DNA of 64,000 nucleotides from JAUVXJ01 sp964433755 (lineage in GTDB: Bacteria; Chloroflexota; Anaerolineae; UBA7937; B3-Chlor). A program made the translations under genes and the position numbers. Positions 24,948 through 32,869 of this stretch are shown piece by piece; positions within the stretch are counted from its first letter, which is position 1; each line of letters begins with the position of its first letter. The notes below the pieces were generated by a model. The model had not been told where the DNA came from and made no database searches. It was given only the letters and a program-made list of their open reading frames with translations. The stretch is from the NCBI GenBank assembly GCA_964433755.1, contig CAYSSR010000001.1, forward strand, positions 1,426,001 to 1,490,000, in the 5' to 3' direction.

Positions 24948-25982
24948 GTGGCAAAGAAACCAATGATCAGACAGAGAGCTACACTGCTCATCGGGCTGGT
25001 GATGCTTGTGTCGTACCTGGTGAGCTGTCGGGCTGATCAGCAGACCAGTGTGCTATCGAGGTACTCACCCCAGGTTGGCGAGGCGTACGCGTACAGCGCC
25101 GACCTGATGGGCTATGCACAGGTATCCGGGGAAATGAGCGTGATCAGCTACGAGGATGGCTGGTACCACGTGGAGTTCTCCGGCGCTCTCTTCGGCGAGC
25201 CGTACGCGGTAGCCATGGACATCTCTGACAGGCACAACTCGAGCCGTCCCGGCTACCTCAGCCTCAACTTCCCTGACGAGCCCGTCGTTGTCGGAGACAC
25301 CTGGGAGGGCCGAGTGCCCTGGTACTTCGAGCATTACTACGTCCTCGACGACACATCGATCACCGTGCCCGCGTCCTACAAGTTGCTGGAGATCACAGAG
25401 GGCAACCAAGGCACCTATGCGGTGATCGAGCAGACTGTGGAACAGGATGTGGTGGTCGAAGACATGGTCTTCCACCTGGGCCAACTGGGCGTACGCTGGG
25501 ACGTGGAAGGAAGGATCACCCACCTGGAGCGCGGCTACGACGCGTTCGACAAGCTCCAAGTCGACGATCTCGTGCTCGCCATCAACGGACAGAACGCCAC
25601 GAGCGAACAAGAGCGGAACCTTCTGGCGGAGGAGTTCATTCAGCACCCCAAGGAGAGTAGCCTCGTCTCCCTCACCATCCTCAGAGACGGCGACGAGTTG
25701 ACAATCGACGTCCAGAAGTCCATCGACGAATTCGCCGTGGTCAGGGCAGAGAACTTCAAGAGCGTGACCCTGGTCCAGTTCGATGTCGGCCGGGGCATTC
25801 TCCTCCGCGCCGAAGTCAGCACCAGCGAAGAGATCGTGTTCTCGTCGCCCACGGGCGATGTCTTCCCCGTTGTGGACAGCTATGGAGGATACAGCAAGTT
25901 CGGATACCTGGAGGCCATGACCACCTACGAGGAGAGCTATGGCGGCAGCGATGTGACCTGGGTCCTGACCCTCGAAGAGTGA
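24948..25982 (+). CDS. Lipoprotein with a PDZ-like domain
   Basis: 344 residues. A basic N-terminus and hydrophobic helix end in the lipobox YLVSC (C27 from the GTG start), so lipid attachment to the membrane surface is expected. Residues about 40-170 are beta-rich with GDTWEGRVPWYFEHYY. Residues about 180-260 have the PDZ pattern (YDAFDKLQVDDLVLAINGQN, SLVSLTILRDGDELTIDV). Such proteins act as peptide or substrate tethers outside the cell; no protease domain is present here. The start is GTG 24948, or ATG 24963 five codons later; both retain the lipobox. It follows panB by 106 bases and could share its transcript. Confidence 0.75.
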   Translation: MAKKPMIRQRATLLIGLVMLVSYLVSCRADQQTSVLSRYSPQVGEAYAYSADLMGYAQVSGEMSVISYEDGWYHVEFSGALFGEPYAVAMDISDRHNSSRPGYLSLNFPDEPVVVGDTWEGRVPWYFEHYYVLDDTSITVPASYKLLEITEGNQGTYAVIEQTVEQDVVVEDMVFHLGQLGVRWDVEGRITHLERGYDAFDKLQVDDLVLAINGQNATSEQERNLLAEEFIQHPKESSLVSLTILRDGDELTIDVQKSIDEFAVVRAENFKSVTLVQFDVGRGILLRAEVSTSEEIVFSSPTGDVFPVVDSYGGYSKFGYLEAMTTYEESYGGSDVTWVLTLEE

Positions 25983-26034
25983 TCTCGCCGCCGTCGCGGT
26001 CCGCCTATCCAGGCCTGCTGAATGGCTGGCGGGA

Positions 26035-27102
26035 CTACCCCTTCCACGTGTCTCTCAACACCCGGAACCAGTTTCGATAGGCGATCTGCTCCAGGGACCG
26101 GTCATCGTATCCCCTGTCGCGCAGCGCCTGAATCAGCTTGGGCAAGGCAGCCACGTCAGATAGCTCCTGGGACATCACCGCCCCGTCGAAATCTGACCCC
26201 AGAGCTACGTGCTCAACGCCAATCCTCTGCGCGACGTAGTGGATGTGATCCACTATCCCGGTGATCGGTACGTCCTCCTCCCGGTCTCCGTCGGGCCTGG
26301 TCATGGCCGCCGTGAAGATCACGCCAAACACGCCGCCGGAATCGCCAACGGCATCGATCTGTTCGTCCGTAACGTTCCGGCTAGTCGGGCAAATAGCGTG
26401 TACACCAGCGTGGCTGACCACGAGGGGAGCATCGGACAGCCTGGCCACGTCCCAGAACCCTTTCTCGTTGATGTGGGCCAGATCGACGACGATCCCCAGT
26501 CGATTACACTCTCCAACCAACCTCTTGCCCGCCTCCGTCAAGCCAGGACCGGTGTCCGGCGAGTGGGGAAAACGAAAATCCGCACCAGAGCCGAAGACGT
26601 TGGGGCGACTCCACACTAACCCCAGAGAACGCAGCCCTCTATCGTAGTATCTCCCCAGACCGGTGAGGTCCTCGTCGATCGCCGCCGCACCCTCCAGGTG
26701 CAACACGACACTGAGCACGCCTTCCCTCAGACAACGCTCCAGATCCTGGTACGTGCGAACTACGGCTATCTCTCCACCCGCCTCCTCCTCCAGTCTGTCC
26801 ACCAGGTCGAACGCCCCGTCTGTGAAGTCCTTCGCGTAGTCGTGATCGACGGCGCTGCGAGGCTGGAGCACATACCCGTCTTCAGTGACCGTTAGCCCGT
26901 AGAAGAGATCCCGTTCCGGCGAGTCCTCCGGCGGCGGAGTGAAGATGGAGAAGATGCCTCCCACCAGGCCTCCCTCTCTGGCCCTCGGGAGGTCGATGTG
27001 TCCTTTCTCGCTCCGCTCGAAGAACGACCGCCCTTCGCCCTCCTCCGGTGCATACAGATCCAGCAGCGTATCGTTGTGTCCATCAAAGACCGGCAACAGC
27101 AT
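26035..27102 (-). CDS. Membrane dipeptidase (peptidase family M19)
   Basis: 355 residues of normal family length. The zinc-binding opening FDGHNDTLLDLY (H9, D11) is followed by VLHLEGAAAIDEDL (bridging glutamate), SHAGVHAICPTSRNVTDEQ (metal histidine with the conserved N-x-T/D) and HVALGSDFDGAV (catalytic aspartate). M19 enzymes split dipeptides, often with D-residues at the C-terminus, or act on related small amides. No signal peptide is visible, so a cytoplasmic enzyme is likely. It is followed on the same strand, upstream in transcription, by a carbon-nitrogen hydrolase with a 42-base gap, which suggests one operon for amide or peptide breakdown. Confidence 0.92.
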   Translation of the reverse strand: MLLPVFDGHNDTLLDLYAPEEGEGRSFFERSEKGHIDLPRAREGGLVGGIFSIFTPPPEDSPERDLFYGLTVTEDGYVLQPRSAVDHDYAKDFTDGAFDLVDRLEEEAGGEIAVVRTYQDLERCLREGVLSVVLHLEGAAAIDEDLTGLGRYYDRGLRSLGLVWSRPNVFGSGADFRFPHSPDTGPGLTEAGKRLVGECNRLGIVVDLAHINEKGFWDVARLSDAPLVVSHAGVHAICPTSRNVTDEQIDAVGDSGGVFGVIFTAAMTRPDGDREEDVPITGIVDHIHYVAQRIGVEHVALGSDFDGAVMSQELSDVAALPKLIQALRDRGYDDRSLEQIAYRNWFRVLRDTWKG

Positions 27103-27144
27103 TATCGACCCCCTCCCTGGGGCAGCACACAGCTACTTCCTGAA

Positions 27145-27966
27145 TCAGTCTTCCACGTCCCTCGGACTCAGCGTACAGAAGTCAGACCTTCTCAAGCTCA
27201 GATAGGGCCTGGCCGCCCTGCTCTTCTCCACGAGGCTGGAATCGATCTCGGCGTACAAGATCTGCTCCGCATCGTCGGCCTTGGCCACCACATCCCCGCT
27301 TGGATCTACCACCATGGACTCCCCACAGAAGTCCATCTCGTGTTCGGCCCCGACACGATTACACATCGCCACGAAGACGCCGTTCTGCATGGCAGCCACT
27401 CTCAACTCCCATCCGAACATCTCTAGCGGCTCCTGCCTGGTGTTCGCGGTCGGGATTACGACGAGTTGCGCGCCTTTCAGGGCACACGTCCTCACACTCT
27501 CGGGGTAGTGCCTGTCGAAGCAGATCACGACCCCGATCCTTCCCACCGAGGCATCGTAGACCTGGAACCCCGTGTCCGACGGCGTGTAGTAATCCTGCTC
27601 GTAGAACAAGGGAGCCTGTACGACGTGCACCATCTTGGAGATCCCAACCAGTCCGCCGTCGACGTCGACAACCGGCGAGGCGTCGTACGTCTTCCCGCCT
27701 TCTTTCAGGTACAGGTTGGCAACGGCAACCAGACCGAGCTCCCGGCAAGCCTGCCTCAACGCCTCCACGGCCGGGTGGTCGACGCCCATCCCGTACCTGG
27801 ACGCGTCGCCGCCCGGGAATTGAGGGAAGAAGGGGCTGAACTGGATCTCGGGAAAACAGACCAGCTTTGCGCCCCTCCGAGCTGCGTCGGCCATGGCCTC
27901 CAAGGCTTTCTCCAGGTTGGCCGCGACGCTCTCCTCCATGCTCATCTGAACCAGGGCTATCTTCAT
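27145..27966 (-). CDS. Carbon-nitrogen hydrolase (nitrilase superfamily)
   Basis: 273 residues. The Glu-Lys-Cys triad is complete: E40 (CFPEIQFSPFF), K111 (VGISKMVHV) and C149 (VVICFDRHYPESVR). The overall pattern is that of the N-carbamoylputrescine amidase / beta-ureidopropionase branch, so hydrolysis of an N-carbamoyl amine or amino acid is the likely reaction. The ATG at 27966 is preferred: GGAGGGGA precedes it closely and the product starts MKIALVQM as in the family; the frame extends to 27990 without benefit. It is probably the first gene of a two-gene operon with the M19 dipeptidase. Confidence 0.88.
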   Translation of the reverse strand: MKIALVQMSMEESVAANLEKALEAMADAARRGAKLVCFPEIQFSPFFPQFPGGDASRYGMGVDHPAVEALRQACRELGLVAVANLYLKEGGKTYDASPVVDVDGGLVGISKMVHVVQAPLFYEQDYYTPSDTGFQVYDASVGRIGVVICFDRHYPESVRTCALKGAQLVVIPTANTRQEPLEMFGWELRVAAMQNGVFVAMCNRVGAEHEMDFCGESMVVDPSGDVVAKADDAEQILYAEIDSSLVEKSRAARPYLSLRRSDFCTLSPRDVED

Positions 27967-28010
27967 CCCCTCCCCTCCTGCTACTCTCATCGCACTCGTG
28001 ACGACAATGG

Positions 28011-28016
28011 ATTATA
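28011..28016 (-). promoter_or_regulatory. Perfect -10 hexamer upstream of the hydrolase-dipeptidase pair
   Basis: Minus strand TATAAT (28016-28011), 44 bases before the ATG at 27966. The -35 position (CATCGC) does not match consensus, so activator help is possible. Confidence 0.4.
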
Positions 28017-28110
28017 CACGATCATACCCCAGCGCGATGGTTCTGCTCCCAGCGAGGCCAGACGTCCGCCCACCGGAGGTTCTCGTTCCCGTCGCGTCAC
28101 GCGCCAGTGC

Positions 28111-28139
28111 TCGACTTATGGCAGGATTCCTGCTACGAT
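28111..28139 (+). promoter_or_regulatory. Candidate promoter of the MttB-family gene
   Basis: TCGACT (28111-28116), a 17-base spacer and TGC-TACGAT (28134-28139, extended -10). The coding start is 180 bases downstream. Confidence 0.45.
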
Positions 28140-28317
28140 ATGGAGCAGCGGCCATCAAGGGGCACTAGCGGGGCACGTAGGACAGACTGGGCCAACTGGG
28201 TCGACCCATCCTCGGACTCGGTCGAGAGTCGACGCCCGTACACTGTCCGGGGATAGCCCGTCGAGAGGCAGACCATCGCCCCGCTGGAACCGCAAGAAGA
28301 CGAGGAGGTGGAAGCTC

Positions 28318-29793
28318 ATGATCCGGCCAAAGCTGGAGCTTCTGTCGAGGGAGACAGTGGATCGCGCCATCGACGAAGCGTACGATCTGTTGATGGATCC
28401 TGGGGTGCAGATCCACTACGACGAGGCGCTACGTCTACTGGGAGACGCCGGGGCTGAGGTGGACATGGAATCCCGCATCGCCAGGATTCCACGCGCTCTG
28501 GCCGAGAAGGCTGTGGAGACTGCCCCAACTTCATTCTATCTCTACAACCTTGCCGGCGAAGCAGTAGTGCACTACGGCGATGACGACGTACATTTCGACC
28601 CTGGCTCGGCTGCCATCGAGATCATCGACTACGGCGCGAACGAGTCACGTGTCCCGGTCACCGCCGACTGCGAGAACTTCGTACGCCTCGCAGAGATGCT
28701 GCCCCAGATAGATGCGGTCGCCACCTCCATCGTGTGTGGCGACGTCCCCAAGGTGATGGCCGACTGGTACCGGCTCTACCTGCTACTGCGGTATGCGAGC
28801 AAGCCCATCGTGACCGGGACCTTCTCCATCGAGAGCTTCGCCATCATGCACGAGCTACTGGTCACGGTGGCTGGAAGCGAGGAGGCCCTGGCCGAGAAGC
28901 CTCGCGCCGTGTTCGACGCCTGTCCGTCGCCGCCGCTGATGTGGAGCGACGTCACCTGCGCCAACCTCATCGACGCGGCCCGGGCCAGAGTGCCCGCGGA
29001 GTTGATCCCCATGCCTCTGATGGGCGCCACAGGTCCGGCCTCCATCGTCGGTTCCGCCGTGCAGCACGCAGCGGAGGCCCTCAGCGGCCTCACCATCCAC
29101 CAGCTCGCCAACGCGGGAAGCCCCATCGTATGGGGCGGGTCGCCTGCGTACTTCGACATGCGCACCGGAGCGCCACCTATGGGAGCCATGGCTACCATGA
29201 TGCTGGACTGCTCTTACGCTCAGATCGGCAAGACCATCAAACCTGGGGGCTTGCCTACCCACGCCTATCTGGGGATGAGCGATGCCAAGATCGTGGACGC
29301 ACAGACCGGGCTGGAATCTGCTGGGGGAGCCATCCTCGGTGCCCTGGCGGGGATCAACATGATCTCCGGCCCGGGCATGATGGACTTCGAGAGCTGCTTC
29401 AGTCTGGAGAAGCTGGTCATCGACGCGGAGATCGTGGGCATGGCCAAGCGGCTGGTGCGCGGAGTGGACGACTCCGACCAGCCACTGGCCCTGGGCGTGA
29501 TGCGCGAGGTGGGTCACAAGGGCAACTTCCTGGCCACCAAGCACACCGTTCGCCACTACAAGACAGAGGACTACGTGCCATCGCCGGTCATAGACCGCGA
29601 CTATCGGCAATCCTGGTTCGACAAGGGAGCTCTGGACGCCAACGCCCGCGCTCGTCGCAGGGTGGAGGAACTCATTGCCGCCTACGAGCCGTTGCCCCTC
29701 GACGAGAGCGTGGTCCGCGAGTTGGAGACCGTAGCTGCCCGACATGCCGGGGCTGCTGGGCTGGATCAGCTACCTGCACTCATTGGACGGTAG
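28318..29793 (+). CDS. Trimethylamine methyltransferase (MttB) family protein, non-pyrrolysine
   Basis: 491 residues, the full length of the COG5598 family. The characteristic opening LSRETVDRAIDEAYDLL, central GTFSIESFAIM, SPPLMWSDVTCANLIDAAR, MPLMGATGPASIVGSAVQ, and the C-terminal SGPGMMDFESCFSLEKLVIDAE are clear. The reading frame has no in-frame TAG, so it belongs to the non-pyrrolysine branch, whose characterised members demethylate quaternary amines such as glycine betaine (MtgB) to a corrinoid protein. GGAGG lies 13 bases before the ATG. The corrinoid protein and its tetrahydrofolate methyltransferase are not found in the window. Convergent with an IclR regulator. Confidence 0.88.
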   Translation: MIRPKLELLSRETVDRAIDEAYDLLMDPGVQIHYDEALRLLGDAGAEVDMESRIARIPRALAEKAVETAPTSFYLYNLAGEAVVHYGDDDVHFDPGSAAIEIIDYGANESRVPVTADCENFVRLAEMLPQIDAVATSIVCGDVPKVMADWYRLYLLLRYASKPIVTGTFSIESFAIMHELLVTVAGSEEALAEKPRAVFDACPSPPLMWSDVTCANLIDAARARVPAELIPMPLMGATGPASIVGSAVQHAAEALSGLTIHQLANAGSPIVWGGSPAYFDMRTGAPPMGAMATMMLDCSYAQIGKTIKPGGLPTHAYLGMSDAKIVDAQTGLESAGGAILGALAGINMISGPGMMDFESCFSLEKLVIDAEIVGMAKRLVRGVDDSDQPLALGVMREVGHKGNFLATKHTVRHYKTEDYVPSPVIDRDYRQSWFDKGALDANARARRRVEELIAAYEPLPLDESVVRELETVAARHAGAAGLDQLPALIGR

Positions 29794-29901
29794 AACCGGG
29801 GACACCCTGGGGAGAGTCTCTGCGCCCCTGCTCGCCTCGCCGGATTCGACGCCGACGTAGGCGCCAGCCGCGCACGCCACACTGGGCGACCACAACCGAC
29901 C

Positions 29902-30642
29902 CTAGGCCAGCTTGAGCGTGATCTCCCTGGAGATAGCCTTCAGCGTCTCCAGGGAGGCCTGCATCTTGTCCCGGGTGAGCCTGTAGGCCGGGCCGACGAC
30001 GCTCAGAGCCGCCACCACGTCGCCATCGGGCGCCCTCACGGGCACAGCCACGGCGTTCACGCCCGCCTCTTGCTCCTCCAGACAGGTCGCGTATCCTTGC
30101 TCGCGAACGCGCTGTATCTCCTGCCCTAGCTGATCGGCATCGGTGATGGTGCTCTCAGTCCAGACAGCCAGCCCCTTCTCCACCAGCACAGCGAGTTCGC
30201 TCTCCTGCATCTGGGTCAGGAGAACCTTTCCGGACGCGGTGGCGTGCAGCGGAAGAACCCCCGGCCATGGAACCTGATCTGGGGCATCGGGGGAGAGCAC
30301 CTGCGCCATGGTCAGCACGACGTCACCTTCCCTCACCGCGATGTAGGCCGCTTCGTGCACCTGTCCCGCGAGATAGGAGAGGTAAGGCAGGGCAGTCTTG
30401 GTCAGCGAGTTGGAGTGGATCACGTTGTATCCTAGCTCCACCAGCGCGCAGCCCAAGCGGTACTTGCGACTGTCCGGGTCCTGCTCTATCAAGCTACCGT
30501 CGAGCAAAGAGGCCAGGAGACGATGCACGGTACTCTTGGTGAGTCCAAGCCTCCGAGCCAACTCGCTCACGCCCAGCTCAGGCTCCGCCAGGCTGAACTC
30601 CTTCAGGATCGCTATGGCCTTGTCCACCGATTGTGTAGGCAC
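29902..30642 (-). CDS. IclR-family transcriptional regulator
   Basis: 246 residues. An N-terminal winged helix-turn-helix (about 5-60: SVDKAIAILKEF, VSELARRLGLTKSTVHRLLA) is followed by the GAF-like IclR effector domain (about 75-240: EAAYIAVREGDVVL, PLHATASGKVLL, GVNAVAVPVRAPDGDVVAAL). Members control catabolic genes in response to small organic acids or amino-acid derivatives. GTG start at 30642. The closest catabolic genes are the MttB-family gene, the amidase and the dipeptidase, and these are the most likely targets. No palindromic operator was identified. Confidence 0.92.
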   Translation of the reverse strand: MPTQSVDKAIAILKEFSLAEPELGVSELARRLGLTKSTVHRLLASLLDGSLIEQDPDSRKYRLGCALVELGYNVIHSNSLTKTALPYLSYLAGQVHEAAYIAVREGDVVLTMAQVLSPDAPDQVPWPGVLPLHATASGKVLLTQMQESELAVLVEKGLAVWTESTITDADQLGQEIQRVREQGYATCLEEQEAGVNAVAVPVRAPDGDVVAALSVVGPAYRLTRDKMQASLETLKAISREITLKLA

Positions 30643-31253
30643 GGGGATATCACCGTCCTTCCTATGTCGTCAGAGTAGTAGTCGAAGTGTAGGTGGTAAG
30701 ACGGCCTAGATCGTCGCCTTCTGGGTGATCTACGTCAGGGTCTACGACCCGGAGCGCCACCCAGCATCGCTGACCCCCAATGGGGTTCTGCCGGCGCGCG
30801 GGCGCCACCAGATCCGATTCTGTCTCGGTCACTCAGTTCAGCGCGGGAGGCCAATTGCGCCTGTGTCGTGTCGCGATGATGAGTAGTGCGCTCGCCGAAC
30901 ACATGGGACTGAGACCCGGTACCCAGAACTGCTACACTATCGGCACCGATGCAAGCCGTGCTCCCGCACCCCAGCGGTCACGGTTCACCTGACGAACATT
31001 ATCCCCTAGCGCAGGTCGCATGTCAAGTGAGGGCCAGGGCGCCCGCCCGCTGCTCCCTCCAACCTGGGAGCGCCCCGAACGGTCCCAAGCAGCTCCCAGC
31101 CCGGACCCCATCTCGAAGTTGTTCAAAAGTGGCTTCTTTGCCTCCGCTATTCGCAGGCTGGTCCCGACACATACCGCCTGGTGCCATTTCGGCCTATCTG
31201 GCCGCTGTCTGTTCCAATCTCGCGAACGTCGAGTATGCCGCGTTCGCCTTGAC
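30643..31253 (+). other. Intergenic stretch upstream of the EPS promoter
   Basis: About 610 bases with no recognisable gene on either strand. The short open frames lack ribosome sites and read as Arg/Pro-rich shadow. It holds the upstream region of the IclR gene on the left and leads into the consensus promoter on the right. Confidence 0.5.
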
Positions 31254-31282
31254 TTGACAGATATCCAGACTCGTGCTATAAT
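31254..31282 (+). promoter_or_regulatory. Perfect consensus sigma-70 promoter of the EPS locus
   Basis: TTGACA (31254-31259), a 17-base spacer and TATAAT (31277-31282): twelve of twelve consensus positions at optimal spacing, the only such promoter in the window. Everything downstream for 30 kb is on the plus strand. Confidence 0.88.
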
Positions 31283-32287
31283 CACACTACATCGGCAGAG
31301 TTGTCTGCGCGGAGCGAAGCAAGCCTGCCACGCAGCATCAAGGGCGCGGTAGGATGCAAAACAAAGTCGGCCGGACCCTCCGTGTTCGTACGGAAACTGC
31401 GCCGGAGCAGGGACTGAGTAGTGACTCGAGACGGGACAGCAACTGGCCTACGAGCAGTCCGCAAGAGGCTGGTCGGTAGTCGCCACGCTGCCTGCCTTCG
31501 CCAGTCCAAGTCGGACCCGTATCCACCTGGAGGCTCGCCGAGGATCCCGGCACCTCACTCTGGCGCAGTCCTCCGGGGAAGGACGGGTCAGCAGCCCCCC
31601 CAAGCGTGCAACCCAGGGACCCGGCTGGCCTTACGTGCTAGTCGGAGACCGTCGACAGACGAGCAGGGGTCCCCATCGACCCCTCGTCTGGAGGCGGGTC
31701 ACTCCACAACCCATGGCGCCTCATGCCAGGGTATCGGTGCGCCTCGCGGGAGCCGGCCTCCTGGCCTCCTCTACCAGGTCGATGCGATGAAGGGGCCTCC
31801 AGGGATCGGTTCGCCGCAGGGCCATAGCTATCCAGCGTTCTGGCAGGGCATCGCGTGGATGCCCTGAAGTACCGGCGCGAGCAAGTGTGCTCCGCTGGCC
31901 AGTAGAGTACTCTCGGCGCACGGCAGTCGCCTCCGGGCACTGAAAGCGGCGCAGGCAGAATACCGAGAGAGGGTGCGCGAGCACGTACGTCGGGCACTGG
32001 CGCCAAACGAAGACACTCAGACAGTGTTTCCACAAGCATGGAAACACTGAACGGCGGAGCGTGCCTGGACGTACCCCTCAGTTAGAGTTGGCTCTGACCA
32101 ACCCCGCAGCCAGCGACCGGCGCAGACCCTCAGACGACACGCTGCGCACGTCTCAGACCCTCTCGACGAGCGCCGTCTAGTCTCGATAGGAGCAGGCCCG
32201 GCACCGTTTCCGCCGCAGTGTGCCGGGCAAACCTTCTTCGGCGAGATCTCCTGGCCACGGTCGCACTTTCTCAACGCAGGATGTGAG
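31283..32287 (+). other. Long leader region of the EPS operon
   Basis: About 1 kb between the consensus promoter and the NusG-like gene, without a convincing coding frame. Two strong hairpins stand near its 3' end: 32022-32049 (10-bp perfect stem CAGTGTTTCC/GGAAACACTG, 8-base loop) and 32196-32228 (9-bp stem GCCCGGCAC/GTGCCGGGC, 15-base loop). Neither has a T tract, so they are not plain terminators. A leader of this length before an RfaH/UpxY-type gene suggests RNA-level control such as recruitment of an antiterminator; this is inference. Confidence 0.5.
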
Positions 32288-32776
32288 ATGACGCACTGGT
32301 ACGCGTTGCACGCGAAGCCGCACAAGGAGCGCCAGGTCGGCAGGTTCCTCGAGGCCGAAGGCTTCGAGGTCTATCTTCCTCTGCTGCCCGCCAGCAAGCG
32401 GACCCGGCGCAAGCCCCTGCCCTTCTTCTCCTGCTACCTCTTCGCCCGCCTCGACGGCAAGCTATCCTTTTCCTCCGTCCAGTGGACGCCCGGCCTGAGG
32501 AGAATCGTCTCTTTCGGGGGCAAGCCCGCCGTGGTCCCCGACGACGTCATCTCCACCATCAAGCAGAGGCTGGCCTGGCTGCACGACTCGGGCCAGACCA
32601 CGTACCCCTTCCAGCCGGGAGATCGGGTGGTGGTCAGGAAAGGTCCTCTGGCCGACCTGGAAGCCATCTTCCAGGAGCGGCTCTCCTCCCGCGAGCGGGC
32701 CAGGATCCTGGTGGAGTGTCTGGGCCGCTGGACCAGGTGCGAGATAGAGGTCGATTCCTTAAGGAGGGCGTACTGA
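32288..32776 (+). CDS. NusG-paralogue antiterminator (RfaH/UpxY-like)
   Basis: 162 residues. NGN domain: HWYALHAKPHKERQVGRFLEAEGFEVYLPLL, FFSCYLFARLD and PGLRRIVSFGGKPAVVP. KOW motif: FQPGDRVVVRKGPLADLEAIFQ (about 107-128). NusG paralogues of this size at the head of polysaccharide operons (RfaH, UpxY, LoaP) bind RNA polymerase and suppress termination across very long operons. That suits a 29 kb gene run starting from one promoter. ATG at 32288 preceded by AGGATGTGAG. The next gene starts 93 bases later. It is distinguished from general NusG by its setting: no secE, rplK or rplA adjoins it. Confidence 0.9.
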   Translation: MTHWYALHAKPHKERQVGRFLEAEGFEVYLPLLPASKRTRRKPLPFFSCYLFARLDGKLSFSSVQWTPGLRRIVSFGGKPAVVPDDVISTIKQRLAWLHDSGQTTYPFQPGDRVVVRKGPLADLEAIFQERLSSRERARILVECLGRWTRCEIEVDSLRRAY

Positions 32777-32869
32777 GACACAACACGCTTCCCCATGCCC
32801 GTAGCCCGCGAGGACGTACGTCCCGCAGCCACCTCGCGTTCCGTAGTTTGAATTCAGGAGGACCCATCC

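Noticed and set aside
27466..28317. Extension of the MttB-family frame far upstream
   Set aside because: It overlaps the amidase gene on the other strand, crosses the likely promoters, and homology starts only at MIRPKLELL (28318).
31421..31867. Open frame inside the EPS leader
   Set aside because: Composition is Arg/Pro/Gly shadow type, there is no ribosome site, no recognised motif, and equal-length frames exist on the other strand.
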